Assembly (NCBI GenBank): GCA_034509755.1
Contig: CM067546.1
Coordinates: 18,768,615-18,832,614 of the forward strand
Direction: 5' to 3'
DNA: 64,000 nt
Source: Anisodus tanguticus
Lineage: Eukaryota; Streptophyta; Magnoliopsida; Solanales; Solanaceae
This document shows, piece by piece, positions 24,145-36,807 of this stretch. A program made the position numbers and the translations under genes. The stretch's first letter is position 1, and the number at the start of each line of letters is the position of its first letter. The notes beneath the pieces are model-generated. The model ran no database searches. It was not told the origin of the DNA and saw nothing but the letters and a program-made list of their open reading frames with translations.

Positions 24145-25992
24145 TGTAACGCCCCAAACTATGGCCTGGGCAAAACACGACACTCGGTGCCAGATTGCAT
24201 GTGACCGAGTGAACCATATGGCTTGTTGACTCAACATGGGCATCAAAACATAAAATAATAATAGTGATTTAAAACATGTAAAATTGAATACTATAAATAT
24301 AGTCTCAAATATAATAGCGAAAATATCTAAAAAACATAGTAAGTCAGAATATCTGACATGACATGCTAAAACTAGTCTATGAAACCTCTGAACATGAGTT
24401 TGACTGCTAAAACTGTTTATTAGGAAAAGGCCATGGCATACCTTTACTGCATAACCCGATATGTAAAAAAAAATAGACTAATACCTCGAATGAGATGGGG
24501 ATCACCAATAGCTGAGATGGTAGAAATACTAGCAAACTAATCCGTCATCCTGAAACTCCATACCTGTACCGGGAAGTGCAGGCCCCGAGCAAAATGGATG
24601 TAAGTACATTTGATTGTACTGTATGTGAAACAACTGAAATAATAAGCAGGCATATGAAATCATAGGAATTGAAGCTAAAGCTGTAACCTGAGCATGAACA
24701 TGTATAATGTCTGGCATAGATATAATATAAAATATGATAAATCATTTAAGTGGGACAACTTTAGTATAGCCACACATGAAACTACCATGCTGGAACATGA
24801 AGTCTGATCTCTGCCCGATTAGCTAAGCCATCTCATACCTTGCCGGGGTACAAGACATGGCATGACATGAATGGATCCAATAACCCACAATGGGTAACAT
24901 GAAGGAATCATACTAACTGGGCGGTGCGATCCTTATCCTACATTGGCATATGTTGTTTTAGGTATTAAACCTTCTCGGTAATCTGTGCATCTCTCAAAAC
25001 ATGAACATGAATATATTTGGCTTGTAAGCCCATGAATTTCATAAACACGACTTGTAAACATGATTTGTAATTATAATTTAGCATGTAATTAGTTATATAA
25101 TATAACTTATATAAAACATGAAAATATGTATAGTTTCTTGAATTCGAGTAATAATGATTCAAGACTTGTACTTAAGAACTATGGAATTCAAAACATTAGT
25201 TCATGGATTATGGACAGGTTCATGATGATCAAAATGACATATCATGAATACTGTTAATGAAAACATGATATATGCATGGATATATAGTTATACATGTATA
25301 TAGGGTCATCATGAATTAGAGCAAAACCCTAGGTCTGAGGAAATTCATATTTCATGGATTAAAAGTGGTGTGGGGAAGAACAATGATGTTCCCACACATG
25401 AATAGAATCTCTACATACCTTTTTTGCTCCTAATCTTGTAATAAGAATCTAAACTTGATGAAGAATTTCAAAAATTTTGAACTTAATTTCTTGAGATGGA
25501 TTTTCTTGCAAACCCTAGGTTAAGAGTCAATGATTTCGCTTAGAACTTGATTATACATGGTAGAATCACATGTAAACACATGAAAATGACTTATCATCAG
25601 CTATGAGGATGATGGGAGGAGAAGAACTTCGTGCTAGGGCTTTAAAAAATGAAGAATGAAATAAAAAGACTGAAAATTGCAAATATATATTGTTTAGTCA
25701 TCAGGGTTTATGGTGGACTTTTATGGTCCATAAAATGATTTACTGTGGAATTTATCATCTATAAAACTTATACGGCCCGTAATACCCACTGTAATTCTTA
25801 AACAATGACTTGGATTTCTGGGGAAATTCTGCGGTACCTTTTTACGGCTCAGAAGACATTTTACGATCCGTATTTCTTGATGTAAAACCGAAGAATGCTA
25901 ATTTCATCAAACTTCTAGTCCTAACATTTCTCACTTGGTTTTTAATTCAGGAATCATGAAAAATACTTAGCCCAATGGTACGAGGTGTGACA
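24145..25992 (-). repeat. Tekay copy B 5' LTR
   Basis: 1848 bp, from TGTAACGCCCC to GGTGTGACA. The U3 end (25690-25880) holds a run of dyads: TTTTATGG-T-CCATAAAA near 25720, TACGGCCCGTA near 25770, and weaker ACGG/CCGT pairs. Adjacent sequence to the right belongs to a copia LTR. Confidence 0.9.
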
Positions 25993-26588
25993 CCAAGTCA
26001 GTTCTCTATTATAAATAGAGATGTTCCTTTCATTGTATTTACATCCTCGAAGAGAAATAAAGAACTCTCCTCTCTTCTCTCTTTCTCCACAATATTATTG
26101 TTCAAGTTTTATTATTTCATAACACGTTGTCAACACGAGTCTCTGTCAATTTGGGTAGAAAAGTGAGATTATAGTTGTCAAAGCAATTTTCAGGATCATA
26201 TATGAACTTTCCTATTGCAGTTTCTTTTGCGTAAATCCATGTATTAATTTTATACTTATTGTATTTGATAAATTTTGTTGTAATTAAATTTATTTGTGTC
26301 TATAACCATCGGAAGTGGTAATATTATCATGGGTTTATTGTAATTGAAGACGTGCTAGAGAAAAATTCTCTACGTCATATGTATGCCTTGATTTGCTCAT
26401 GAAATAGTAATATCTTAGAGAAGTTCTAAGTTGTCATTACTTGATATATTTAAGGCACATTCAGATATGTTCCATTCTAGAAGAAGGATAACTTTTGATA
26501 AATGTTATAAATACAGATCCATTCCCATCAGACTCACCTCTAGAAGAGGCAGAATATTTGAGAAAATATTCTAAATATTCTATGCTTT

Positions 26589-27096
26589 ACACCCGAAGTA
26601 GTAAACTTAGAAATCTGCTCCTGAAGTAGCAAACACAGAAATTTTTCCCGAAGTAGAAAATTTTGAACTCTACTCTCGAAATAGTAGAAGTTTGAACTCT
26701 ACTCTTATAGTAGTATAACTTTGAACTCTACTCCCGAAGTAGTAAAATTTTGAAGTTTACTCCCGAAGTGGTAAGACTCTGAAACCTATTCCATAAGTAA
26801 TAAAACTTTGAAATTTACTCCTGAAGTAGTAAGACATTGAAATTTACTCTCAAAGTAGTAAGAATTTGAAAGTTACTCATGAAATAGTAAAATACCAAAG
26901 TTTACTTCCGAAGTAGTGAAACTTTAAAGTCTTTAATATTTACTCCTATTGTAGTAAAACTTTAAAAATTATTCCTTAAGTAACTAGACTTTGAATTTTA
27001 CTCCCCAAGTAGTAAGGTTTTGAACTTTACTTCTGAAAAGGTTCAACTTTGAAATTTACTTCTAAAGTAGTAAAATAATAGAATTTTCTCCCCAAA
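26589..27096 (+). repeat. 29-bp tandem repeat in the copia leader, about 17 copies
   Basis: Units of 29 bases built around CCGAAGTAGTAAAACTTTGA follow each other without gaps. One longer unit of 38 bases lies near 26905-26940. Copies are diverged (A/T drift, CCGAAG to CTGAAG or CAAAG). The array lies between the LTR and gag, in transcribed leader sequence. Confidence 0.85.
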
Positions 27097-27339
27097 ATCT
27101 GTTGTAACTTTATAATGCATGTAAATGTATTTCTTATTTTTCTGCAAGCTACGATTTTAGTTATTTAAGGTGGCAAAATAATGAGGGAATATTTCTATTA
27201 ATTTGCTGCAATTTTCTTAAAGTATTGGGATATACTACTAAGGAATGATTCTATATATATTTTATTGGTCTAGAAGTATTGGTATGATTTTTGACAAGCA
27301 TAAAAAGGTTTGAGAAATATATTGAAGCGTTGTTTTCTT

Positions 27340-27540
27340 GTGGTTGAAAGAAATAGCGAGCTATTGAAAATTATGTATAAAACTCATCCAAATGACCAAG
27401 TTTCATTCCCTGAAGTGAATGTAGAATACCACAACACACCTCATGAAGAGATAAAGTAACAAAGGATATAAATTTGGTATGAAGGTCATTACTGCACGTA
27501 ACTGTCGTACGTCAAATAATCATGGATACTTTTGTTATGA
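27340..27540 (+). pseudogene. gag: Ty1/copia gag C-terminal remnant
   Basis: Frame pieces give ERNSELLKIMYKTH and DQVSFPEVNVE (27345-27435), then a decayed zinc knuckle GMKGHY (about 27475-27495) followed by a shifted relic of the C-R-T-P-K end (27505-27515). The first cysteines of the knuckle are lost. The RNA-binding role of the intact family member cannot be served here. Confidence 0.65.
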
Positions 27541-28015
27541 GTACAAATTTTGTAGAATATTTTATACTATAGCCACATTAAAATATTATGTTTACTTACT
27601 GATTTTCCAGAAGAAAATAACAAATTCATATAAAAATTTCATGAAGAAACATAATAATTATGTGGTTGCCGCTTTGATATAAAATATTCAGATGTTAATG
27701 GGTATTCTCCCTGAAGGAGATATTTACTATAGAAGTTAATGAGAGAAGTTGTTTACCCGTAAAAACAGTACAATTGAATTTGTATACGTGGTCAAGGACA
27801 CGTGGATCTCAAATGACTGATTTAGAAATAAAGTTAGATAAAATATACTAAAAATAAACAATAATAAGACGAAGAAAAGTAATGATTAGCCTGAGCCTTG
27901 TGTTAACTTCTGGGCAAAGTCACTGTGTTCGTAAGAAAGCACAATAATCAAGAGAAAATGAGTAAGTGTATTGTAATAACTTGAACCTCATATCTTTACA
28001 ATGGAACTGCATGTA

Positions 28016-28024
28016 CTATTTATA
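28016..28024 (-). promoter_or_regulatory. TATA-box-like site
   Basis: TATAAATAG on the minus strand, pointing away from the ORF at 28691. Sequence match only; no transcript evidence. Confidence 0.35.
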
Positions 28025-28310
28025 CATTAGCCTTTTGGGTACACACCCTACGAAATATGCCCTCATTAATACAAGATAATGATTGTTATAATACTTGATG
28101 CATTAGTTTATCAATAAATGCCATTAATGATATGTTGGAAAACATATGACCATTTCAGTAACGACCATCCATTGTATTTCAAACGGCTCTCCCGACCTTC
28201 CAAATCACTTGTATCACCAGTGCATACGATGCTTTCGGCACCACCCGTATCTTACCAATTGTCCCTTAGGCTGACATGGACTTGACTCAACATCACCTGC
28301 CACGTGTCAT

Positions 28311-28316
28311 ATCATA
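28311..28316 (+). promoter_or_regulatory. G-box / ABRE-like motif
   Basis: CACGTG inside CCACGTGTC, the core bound by plant bZIP and bHLH factors. It lies 375 bases before the ATG at 28691. A six-base motif occurs often by chance. Confidence 0.3.
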
Positions 28317-28593
28317 ATTCGTACAACTATCTCATACGAATTTTCCCCATACAGATAGTCCCCGCACTTTCCGAGCGTAACTCTTGCGCGCACGGGAAGT
28401 GGATTTGAACTTCGAACTGAACAAAACTTTCACTTTGGCGGGAAATTTGAAACGTAATGATTACAAGACATGTCCAACGTCACATCCATTCAATGCTTCT
28501 GAAATGTCAACAACTGATCAATTGCTCTGATCGATGCTATGTATAGCAATAATGGTGCATGTCTTTTCATTTCCAAATGTTATATTCTCATAC

Positions 28594-28601
28594 CATAAAT
28601 A
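28594..28601 (+). promoter_or_regulatory. TATA-like site before broken ORF
   Basis: CATAAATA about 95 bases before the ATG at 28691, with no intervening ATG in good context. Weak match. Confidence 0.35.
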
Positions 28602-28690
28602 CGAGGCCAAATATCCTTACATAAGGGAACTACAATCTTCCTCAAATTTACCATCTACATAAACTTCCCTTCTTAAAATCTTCTTTCATA

Positions 28691-29176
28691 ATGTCGTCCA
28701 CTAATTCTTCTCCTTCTCATTCTCCGGGCAACAATTACGATCTTTCAACCTATCATCCTGGGAAAGAACATATTTCCCTAAAGATTCAAGAAACTGACTT
28801 ATACTCCGTTGCTGTAGAAATTCTTCCTTTTGGATTTGAATTCTCAGGAGATTCTCGTGTTTAAGGAAACTTTGAACACATTAAAGAAATTAAATCTATA
28901 ATTACTGCCAAGATTCTCCCCGACATTGTGAAAGATTATAACTTCACTCCTGACACAATCATCAGAACAGTCGACTAGTCGACCGAGTTCACCACTGTGT
29001 TGAAGGGTTTTCCATGACTTACACATACCCTTTTTCTATTAGTTTCAAGATTTCTATCCAAAAAATCATCTAGGACATTTGTCAACGATATAGAGTCTAC
29101 ATGGGACAAGTTGCTCTACAAATTTGGAGATTAGTTTATTGTATACATATGCTGGCAGATATTTCTAACGCCCCGC
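28691..29176 (+). pseudogene. Broken ORF of unknown function, cut by an X LTR
   Basis: From ATG at 28691 one frame can be followed for 162 codons to the insertion point at 29177. It has four in-frame stops: TAA at 28862, TAG near 28976, TGA at 29015 and TAG near 29132. At least the TGA follows GFP where a tryptophan would fit. The start is serine-rich (MSSTNSSPSHSPGNN) and then mixed charged/hydrophobic (EHISLKIQETDLYSV; HIKEIKSIITAKILPDIV). I recognise no domain. The absence of indels over 486 bases, with damage limited to point stops, shows it was once coding. It may be the first ORF of a retroelement or a captured gene. Confidence 0.5.
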
Positions 29177-31419
29177 TGTCACACCCCAAACTCGAGGGTG
29201 TGGCTGGCACCTGGTGCCACTTTGGCCCGAGCGTACCTTTCTGTAATATGACATGTAAATAGAATAGAAACAGTGGCCGACAAGGCCATAACAACTTGTC
29301 TAGCCTGGAGGCATCACCAGCATACATACTGGGCTGCCAAGGCTATCAACTGAATGTACAAGACATCATCTGCATATCAAACAAGAGGAGTACAACAACT
29401 TCAAACAACTGTATATAATACAGTACAAGACTAGCAAGGTCATTGTACAAATCAACTAAATATACAACCAAATCAACAAGCCTTTATGGAAAATATAACT
29501 GTGATATGGTCGAGATACGACCCTGATCTACACATTAACTATACCTGTACAAAGCTCAACTTATGAGTCTGACTTGGTAGCTTCGGACAAAGTGAAGCAC
29601 ACCACTTGATCTGCAAAACTCAACCAGCTCCTACTGGGGAGGCCTACCTGGACCTCTACTTGAATCTACAGCATGAAATACTGCGCCCCCAGCAAATGGA
29701 ACATTAGTACAAAAATAATGTACTGGTACGTAAAGCATGAATAGCAATATGAAAGTATAAGATGTAAAGGAGATCATAAAAGAAATATGATACTCTAATA
29801 ACCTGTGTACCACGTAGGGCGAACAATGAAACTCTAAAACTATACTGAACCCTTGGTATAACAACTTGTTATATAGTATTCCCTCGGATTATAACCCGAG
29901 GTGAGTAACATGTCATTTCCCTTAGGTATACTCTAAAGGTGTATGTATGGATGCACATATAAGTGCCTTCCCGATCGACTATAGCACAACGCGGTGTGTA
30001 AATGTACATGTATAACTTCCCACCGACTAGTTTAAATGGTGGTGTGAATAATATATATCTATGTATATAACTTCCCATCAACATAGGTTAGGTGGGGTGG
30101 ATGATGTACTGTGATAACAATGTCTCTTGAACTCTTTAAAACTCATAAATTCTTTGACTTTGCTTTGAAATGACACTTGGTCGACTCAACGACGAAACTC
30201 TTTGGAACCCTCATTTTTGAGGTCTATGAAGTTTAGAGACAATCAAGAAACACAAAATACAATAACAAGACAATAAGTATGTTCAATGAAGGATGACAAC
30301 ATGTGAATAGGACTCATTCTTCGAAGGTAACCATGACTTTTATCCCATAACTTTGGTTCGATCTTTTCTTTTTCTTTTCAATGACAACTTGTCAGTATAT
30401 AAGACTGTGAGTTGAGAGACTCGATCAAGAAGGAGTATGGTCTCAACGGGACATCCAACAATAAAAATGGAATGCAATAATAACAATGAAACTACTCCCG
30501 ATAAGGGATGATCGACACACAAATAGAATGATTCTTCGGCGTATCTTTTTGAAAATGATAAACCCTTTGGATTTCATGCTTTTAAAAAAAAAGGGAATAA
30601 CCTTACTTACCCGCGTCTCTTATTTAACAATTCCTCACAAACCCTCAAATGCTTTATGAGTGATCATCTACACAATATTGAGGGTTTGGATTAGAACAAA
30701 ATCAACAAACTAGGAATCGATTCACTCGGATAATTCAGCGAGCACCTAGAAGGCGTGCTTCTCAAACTATGGTGTTCATAGTTACCAACATGTTAATACT
30801 TCCCTTATACACAACATCAATGGAAACAACCACCATAACTACAACAACAACCACAATACATACTCCAACTTCTAGCCATGATCATCTTAATATTTATTCA
30901 AGAATAATCCAATAATAGTAGTCACTCTTTCATGGAGGTTTAACTTAACTATCACAAGTTGCCTTCATCAATAACTCCAACTAAGATATAAAAGGCTAGA
31001 TATGATTAAAAACATCAAGATCTTATCTTAAACCAGACAAGAAACTTTTAACATCAATTCTTCTCCAAGCTCAAAAAGGTCGTTCAATTCATCTTGCTAA
31101 TATGAAGATTTCCAAGCTCCTTAATGGTTATATATGGAGGATTTACCTTCAAATTGGTATGGGATGGACCCTTGATGATGTAGGAACACTTGAGGAATGT
31201 TTGAGAGTGTCTATAAGTGTTTAGGATCTAAAATGAAATAAGGATATCGTACATTCTTAAAGCATTCCCGTACATAAACTACTATATTCAGGGTACATTT
31301 TTCCTTTGTTCTTAGTGGATATCTGTTAGAAATATGCTTTTAGCAGTTTTGTAAGTGTGTATTCCTGCGGGATCTTGGATATCTCCAATATTATACCTCT
31401 TATCCTTATTACCATTACA
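29177..31419 (-). repeat. X1 3' LTR (right edge approximate)
   Basis: Starts TGTCACACCCCAAACT, with GGTGTGGCTGGCACCTGGTGCC following. Matches 33477 onward piecewise (29482-30120 equals 36140-36800; 30120-31068 equals 38890-39809). The right edge at 31419 is a guess based on a TTACA end followed by a pyrimidine stretch that could be the polypurine tract. The segment 29880-30100 holds diverged repeats of about 60-70 bases, each with an 'AACCCGAGGT'-like core. Confidence 0.65.
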
Positions 31420-33460
31420 ACTCCTTTCGTTCATAGTATCATCCTTAACTGTTGGCTTTTACTTCTATGCTCCATAGCCCCTCAGCTTGATCACTTTACA
31501 CTAGCCTTTCTCATTGTTACTTTCTGCTAGAAATACTTCTCAAGAATTGTTGCCGCTTGCTTGTGAGATCAAGGCCTCAGGTGCTAAGATCACTCATTTA
31601 TATAAATATAGCATAGTCTGATGGCTCATCCGACCATATAACTCATCTTTTTCTAAGGGCCACAACATTCTTTCCCAATGAAACTTGGCTTATCCTCTTA
31701 TTAATAAATTTAGAATTCTCCTCTCGATTCTACGTATGATTTTATCCCTGTTTACCATCCATTCTTTCCTTTCCAACTCCCACACTACTGGAAGTCCTTG
31801 CTATCGCTTTAACCCTTCAAATGGGAAGCCACTACTATTCCTTTCATAATATTAATACGTATACATCCTTTGATATTCATGGAGTATCCATGGAATCTAA
31901 TTAATGCAACTTTAGCTACATCAAAACTTTTCTTTGCAACCTTTGCCTTTGCTTACTAGATCATTGTATGGGTCTATGTCGGTTCTTCCCCCGCACCATT
32001 TCCCATGGGTCACTTCTCACTTAGCCGAGATTCCCCTCTTAAGATACCATGTCATCATTATCTACCATCCTTTAACAAATTACGACTTGCCTTAAAGCAT
32101 TATCCCTTAACGTGGTCACTAAATCGCTCGCATAAGTAAGGTGTCACATGTTCATGACTGACACGCTTAATCCTTGTAATAAAGACGTTAACCTTAGAGG
32201 CTCCTTCCTGGCTAACTTTTAAGGGTCGCTTTCCCTTACAACTTATTCTGTTACTGCCTACCCGCTTACATTGGATATTTTGAGATACTTCTTGTTGTAC
32301 CATGTCTAGAGTCTTTGACTCTTATTCCGTCTTATCTAAAAGATCGATTCAACATCAATGTTATCTAATTTGACAGCTACATCATCTCGACAACATATCT
32401 CATGGACTTCTGACTTATTCAAATCTCACAATAGATACTCGGTCTCATAACACCTTATTTTTGATGCCTCAACAATTTTCACTTTCATTGCTTTCTATCT
32501 TAATTGGCCACGACTTGGCATCTTATCATACCTTATCTCACGACTCCCAGTCGTTTTTTACATATATTCCAATATTTCATTTAACTATGCATTATTATTG
32601 TACTATCAATCTCCCCTTTTATCCTCATCTATACTCTCATAATATAACATTCTCTACGTCTAACGTCCCCCTCTTCTCTATTTCTGACAAAGATCTTATT
32701 GGGGGAAATATTTACCTTTCACACAAAGGGCACCATACTTGGCCTCTTAATCTTCAGAGTCTTCAATGGCCATACCCGATTAACATTTCCATTCCAGGTA
32801 CATCATATACATGGCCTCAAAAGGGGTGTCATTGCCTAAGTGTACTATCCTTATGTATCATTCATGCTGTGGATCGGGCTAAATTCCCACTAAATCCCGA
32901 GGTGCCACTTATTTTTAAAACTATGTCCAGTGACATCAATAAATAAATAGGAGTAAGTACTTCTCACTGTAATTCTATCACTACTGGAAATGGGACAACA
33001 ATTCTTTCATCATTCTACCTAAATTCTGACCTTACTACAATCTTTTACATCTCAGGCACTCGGTACCTCTACCACTTTACCTTTCATGTATTTTCAATAC
33101 TTCACCTTTCCGAAAAGACATCACTTGCTCCATATACGGGGGAAACAATCACTTATATTCTAAAATTTTAATATAGTACTCGCACCTCTAGCGTATCGAT
33201 AATCTATTCAGACTCTTTTGTGGGCTGGCCATGAATACGAGTTAACCAATGTCTTTCTGGTTATTGTCAGAACTAAAACTCTATAAAGCATGAGTTAGAC
33301 TCAAATTTTTACAACTCAGCTCTACTACACGATCTATGAGATGAAAGAATGGAAACCATCCCTAAATGCCCGACAACCTCTTGCTTATATGTGTGGTGCA
33401 CAACATTCCTATAAACAAGACTCTACTAGACAAGACTTGTAGACTCCCTATGACTAACCT
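31420..33460 (-). other. X1 internal region, non-coding
   Basis: About 2 kb, pyrimidine-rich on the plus strand. I see no RT, protease, gag or integrase motif on either strand. The longest frame (32461-32946, plus) is antisense to the element and low in complexity. The last 500 bases resemble 40140-40600, the equivalent part of X2. Large non-coding interiors with good primer sites are the hallmark of LARD-type elements moved by another element's proteins. Confidence 0.55.
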
Positions 33461-33472
33461 GCTCTGATACCA
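33461..33472 (-). other. X1 primer-binding site (perfect tRNA-iMet)
   Basis: Minus strand reads TGGTATCAGAGC, an exact 12-base match to the initiator tRNA-Met complement, four bases from the LTR. Confidence 0.88.
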
Positions 33473-33780
33473 AGTTTGTCACATGTCAAACTGGGGAGTG
33501 TGGCCGTCACCCGGTGCCACCCTGGTCCGAGCGTACCATTTTGAAATATGACCTATAAACTGAATAGAAACTGCGGCTGACAAGGCCATAACAACCTGAC
33601 AAGCCTGGAGGCATAACCAACCTACATACTGGGCCGCCAAAGCCATCAACTGAATGTACAAAACGTCATCTGGACATCAAATAAGAGAAGTACAACAACT
33701 CCAAACAACTATATATATTATAGTACAAGACCGACAAGGTCATCGTACATATCAATTGAACATACCAACAAAATCTATAA

Positions 33781-36132
33781 TGTAATACTCCGTACCTTAG
33801 CATTAGGATGCGATGTAGTAAATTCATAAGAAATCGGAGGATATAGGTTATTGATTAGGCTATAGAAGATTTAAAATTGTGTTAAGAGGGTTTTTGGAAG
33901 GATTAGTGTAATACCTTGTACCTTCGGGCTATCATTTGAACATGTAAGACCCCATAAGTTTGAACCGTTGAAACTGACATATTTAGTTTTTGGCATGGTA
34001 TGTGCTTTCTTTTAAAGTTAAATTTTTATAAGGATTTGATATATATGATTTTAGCTATTATTATTATTACTACTTTTCGAATACACTTTAAATTATATAT
34101 ACGACATGAGGAAGTTTATAAATGAGATTGTATTTATTATAAGAATAAAAATTATTTTCTGATAAGAAAAATTATCTCTTCAACTTTTGAGAATTAATAG
34201 TACAAAGTTTGTACTCTTGGTATAAGATAAAAAAAATTAGAATGTGATTGAAATATTATTTTTTATGTATCGCAGTATTTATAAAATAGTAGTAAATGTC
34301 TAAATGATTATGAGATAATTGTTATATTATTTTGAGGAGGGGCCACATCAACCACATGTAAACAAGACACAACATTTCCATGTGTAGGCATTAAATTGTT
34401 CCTCCATGTTATTGTCATGTAGTGCCACCTAGACCTTATGGATTAATTTCCTCCTTCCACCTCATGCTATTAAGAGTTAATTATTATGTCCTTCACTAAA
34501 TAACTTACTACTACTAAATCCATTTCACTAGTTTCATTTCTTTTTAAAACTTGACCCAATTGCTGAAAAGTAGCAATTAATTGGCAGATGAGGTTTTGTA
34601 CTCCTATCTACCCATTAAGATCATATTACTACGTTCTGTTTAATTATATTTCACTAAAACCATGTCGTACTCCTATAAGTATGAATTAATTTTGTGCACT
34701 CATCGGGTCATTACAATGTTACATTCCTTTTTCTTGGAGATGTACCTACAGTAGCATCATACAAACCATGTTCTTCAATTCATTTAGCCCATCGTGTGGA
34801 CTTCACAGATGAATTCATTTTACTTGAACACTAGTTTTCCAACAATTAAGGTTAGATGTTGGTCGGAAGGATTGACTTGTGGTAGGTCTTTCAAGGGCGG
34901 ATTTGAGGTATGTAAGGATTTTTCCATCTTTGGCATGATCCTATTTTAGATTGAAAGTATAACGAAATATCATTGAATAATTCCACTCTTGGTAGCGTGG
35001 TTGTCTTGTGTTTTCCTCTCATTATTGCTTATGGTTTTAGTATGATCCTTGTAGGAACTCTCATTCACATATTTTGTTATTCCTTGTGATATGATTGATT
35101 CAGAGAATTATGGTTGGAATGTAAAGTGTGCTATATATGATTCCATAACGATAGTTGGAGGATAACGATCATAGGTCACTCCAACTCTATTCATAGTGTC
35201 CCTTGAGGTCTTTCTTGTAGTGCACTTATATATGTGTATCTATTTTCTTACCGCGACGTGCTATAGTCAGCCGGGTAGGCACTTATATATGCATACCACC
35301 GGTTGGCCAGTTATATATCATTATTTACCATCTATTGGGCAGTTACAACTGACTAGTTGGGCAGTTATTACTACGTCCTATATGACTGAGCAGTTTATAT
35401 TATATGGCCCCATAGAGTGGCTCAATTTTTACATACGTGCATATATTCATGGTTATGACAGTTTATGACAGTTGTATGCTCTCAAAGGTCTTTATGAGTT
35501 TCAGGTTGATTTTTGTACCCTTTTCTTGTATTTTATCCTTATACATGTTTACATGCCTTACATATTTAGTACATATTTCATACTGACATGCATTTTTTCC
35601 GGGGATGCTGTGTTCATATCCGCAGGCACATATAGATGAGTTGATGAGCCTCCTTAGTAGGACCATTATTTAGTTTGAGTTTGAGTACTTCTTTTCTTCT
35701 GGAGTTGCTGTCTGTGTTTTGGGGTATGCATTTATGTACATATTATGGATATAGCGGGGCTCCAGATCGACCTAGTTATTTGCCTTATGAATCTTAGAGG
35801 CTTGTATACTAGTGGGTTATGTGTTGTCATCCTGTATGGCCTTGTCGACCTCCCTGTCAGTCTGATAATACTATTTTTATGGCGTTGTCCGCCTTTTGAT
35901 GTCAGTTGTGGCCTTATCGGGCTTATTGTATATATATTTATATGCATACATTGGTTTCACTGTCCTTTGCACAGATTGCTATTGCTATATATTCCCAGTT
36001 TATCTTGTTATTGTTATTATAAGGCCTTGTTGGCCCAGACAGTTATATGTTCATGCTATGATATACAAGTGGTACGCTCGGGCTGTTCAGGTGCTGGGTG
36101 CCAACCACATCCTCCGAGGCTGGGGTGTGACA
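33781..36132 (+). mobile_element. Solo LTR S1
   Basis: 2352 bp from TGTAATACTCCGTACC to GGGGTGTGACA, flanked by TATAA (33776-33780) and TACAA (36133-36137), one mutation apart. It removes cleanly to restore the X1 LTR. No primer site, polypurine tract or coding sequence inside, so it is a solo LTR left by recombination between the two LTRs of a former element. Its end segment read in reverse resembles the X LTR start (GGTGTGGCCGGCACC-like), so it is a distant relative inserted in the opposite orientation. Confidence 0.82.
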
Positions 36133-36807
36133 TACAAGCATTTATGGAGAACATAACTGTGATATGGCTAGGATAGGCCCCGACTTATCCATCAACTGTA
36201 CTTATACCAAACTCAGCTCATGACTCTAACTCGGTAGCTTCGGATAAAGTGAAGCTCATCACTCTATCCGCAAAACTCAACCAACTCCTACTGGGGAGGC
36301 CTACCTGCAGCTCTACCTGAATCTGTAGCATGCAATGCAGCGCCCCCGAAAAATGGATTGTCAGTACGAATTAAATGTACTGATATGTAAAACATGAATA
36401 TCAATATAAGAGTATAAGCTGTAAAGGAGCGCATAAAAGTAAACTGATACTCTGATAACCTGTTTTCCATATAGGGCGAACAATGAAACTCTGAAACTGT
36501 GAACTCTTGGTATAACAACTTGGTTATATAATCTTCCCTCGGCTTATAACCCGAGGTATGTAATATGTCACTTCCCTCAGGTGTACTCTGAGGTGTATGT
36601 ATGGATGCACATATAAGTTCCTTCCCAAGTGACTATAATGCGGTGCGGTGTGTATAATGCACATGTACAACTTCCCACCGGCTGGTTGCAACGGTGGTAT
36701 GAATAATATATATCTATGTATATAACTGCCCACCAGCATAGGTTCATTGGTGTGGATGATGTGCTGTGATAACAATGGCTCTTTGCCAATTTGAAACTCA
36801 TAAATTC

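Larger units (their letters stand above)
11622..25992 (-). mobile_element. Tekay-type Ty3/gypsy chromovirus, copy B
   Basis: Minus-strand element with truncated 3' LTR (11622-13175), polypurine tract, integrase C-terminus with chromodomain, N2 insertion, rest of integrase, RNase H, RT, protease, gag, primer site and intact-length 5' LTR (24145-25992). The 3' LTR lacks its first 296 bases, exactly the part expected on the far side of copy A, so A is nested in B. B itself lies in a Ty1/copia LTR fragment, with candidate target site CCAAG at 25993-25997; its partner is outside the window. Confidence 0.88.
25998..27700 (+). mobile_element. Decayed Ty1/copia element, 5' portion
   Basis: Begins as the downstream part of an LTR, with TATA box TATAAATAG at 26010-26018 and a pyrimidine-rich leader. 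The LTR probably ends near 26122 (TTTCATAACA). A leader with a 29-bp tandem repeat and gag remnants follow. Copy B cut away the upstream LTR part. Downstream pol is absent, so the element is truncated near 27.7 kb; the right boundary is uncertain. Assignment to copia rests on the gag zinc knuckle and the motif before it. Confidence 0.7.
27700..28690. other. Unassigned AT-rich segment with promoter-like sites in both directions
   Basis: No coding sequence seen. A minus-strand TATAAATAG lies at 28016-28024, a plus-strand CATAAATA at 28594-28601, and a G-box CACGTG (inside CCACGTGTC) at 28311-28316. The plus TATA-like site is about 95 bases before the ATG at 28691, a normal spacing for a promoter plus leader. 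The segment could be an LTR or 5' region of an unidentified retroelement, or the promoter of the broken ORF that follows. Confidence 0.4.

Noticed and set aside
32461..32946. 161-codon plus-strand frame
   Set aside because: Antisense to X1, biased composition, starts at a non-ATG codon, no recognisable motif; interior is otherwise non-coding.
33461..33472. tRNA gene fragment
   Set aside because: The match is only the 12-base primer site; no cloverleaf or A/B boxes around it.
35745..36176. 143-codon hydrophobic plus-strand frame
   Set aside because: Lies across the end of solo LTR S1 and into X1 LTR DNA; the hydrophobicity comes from T-rich sequence.
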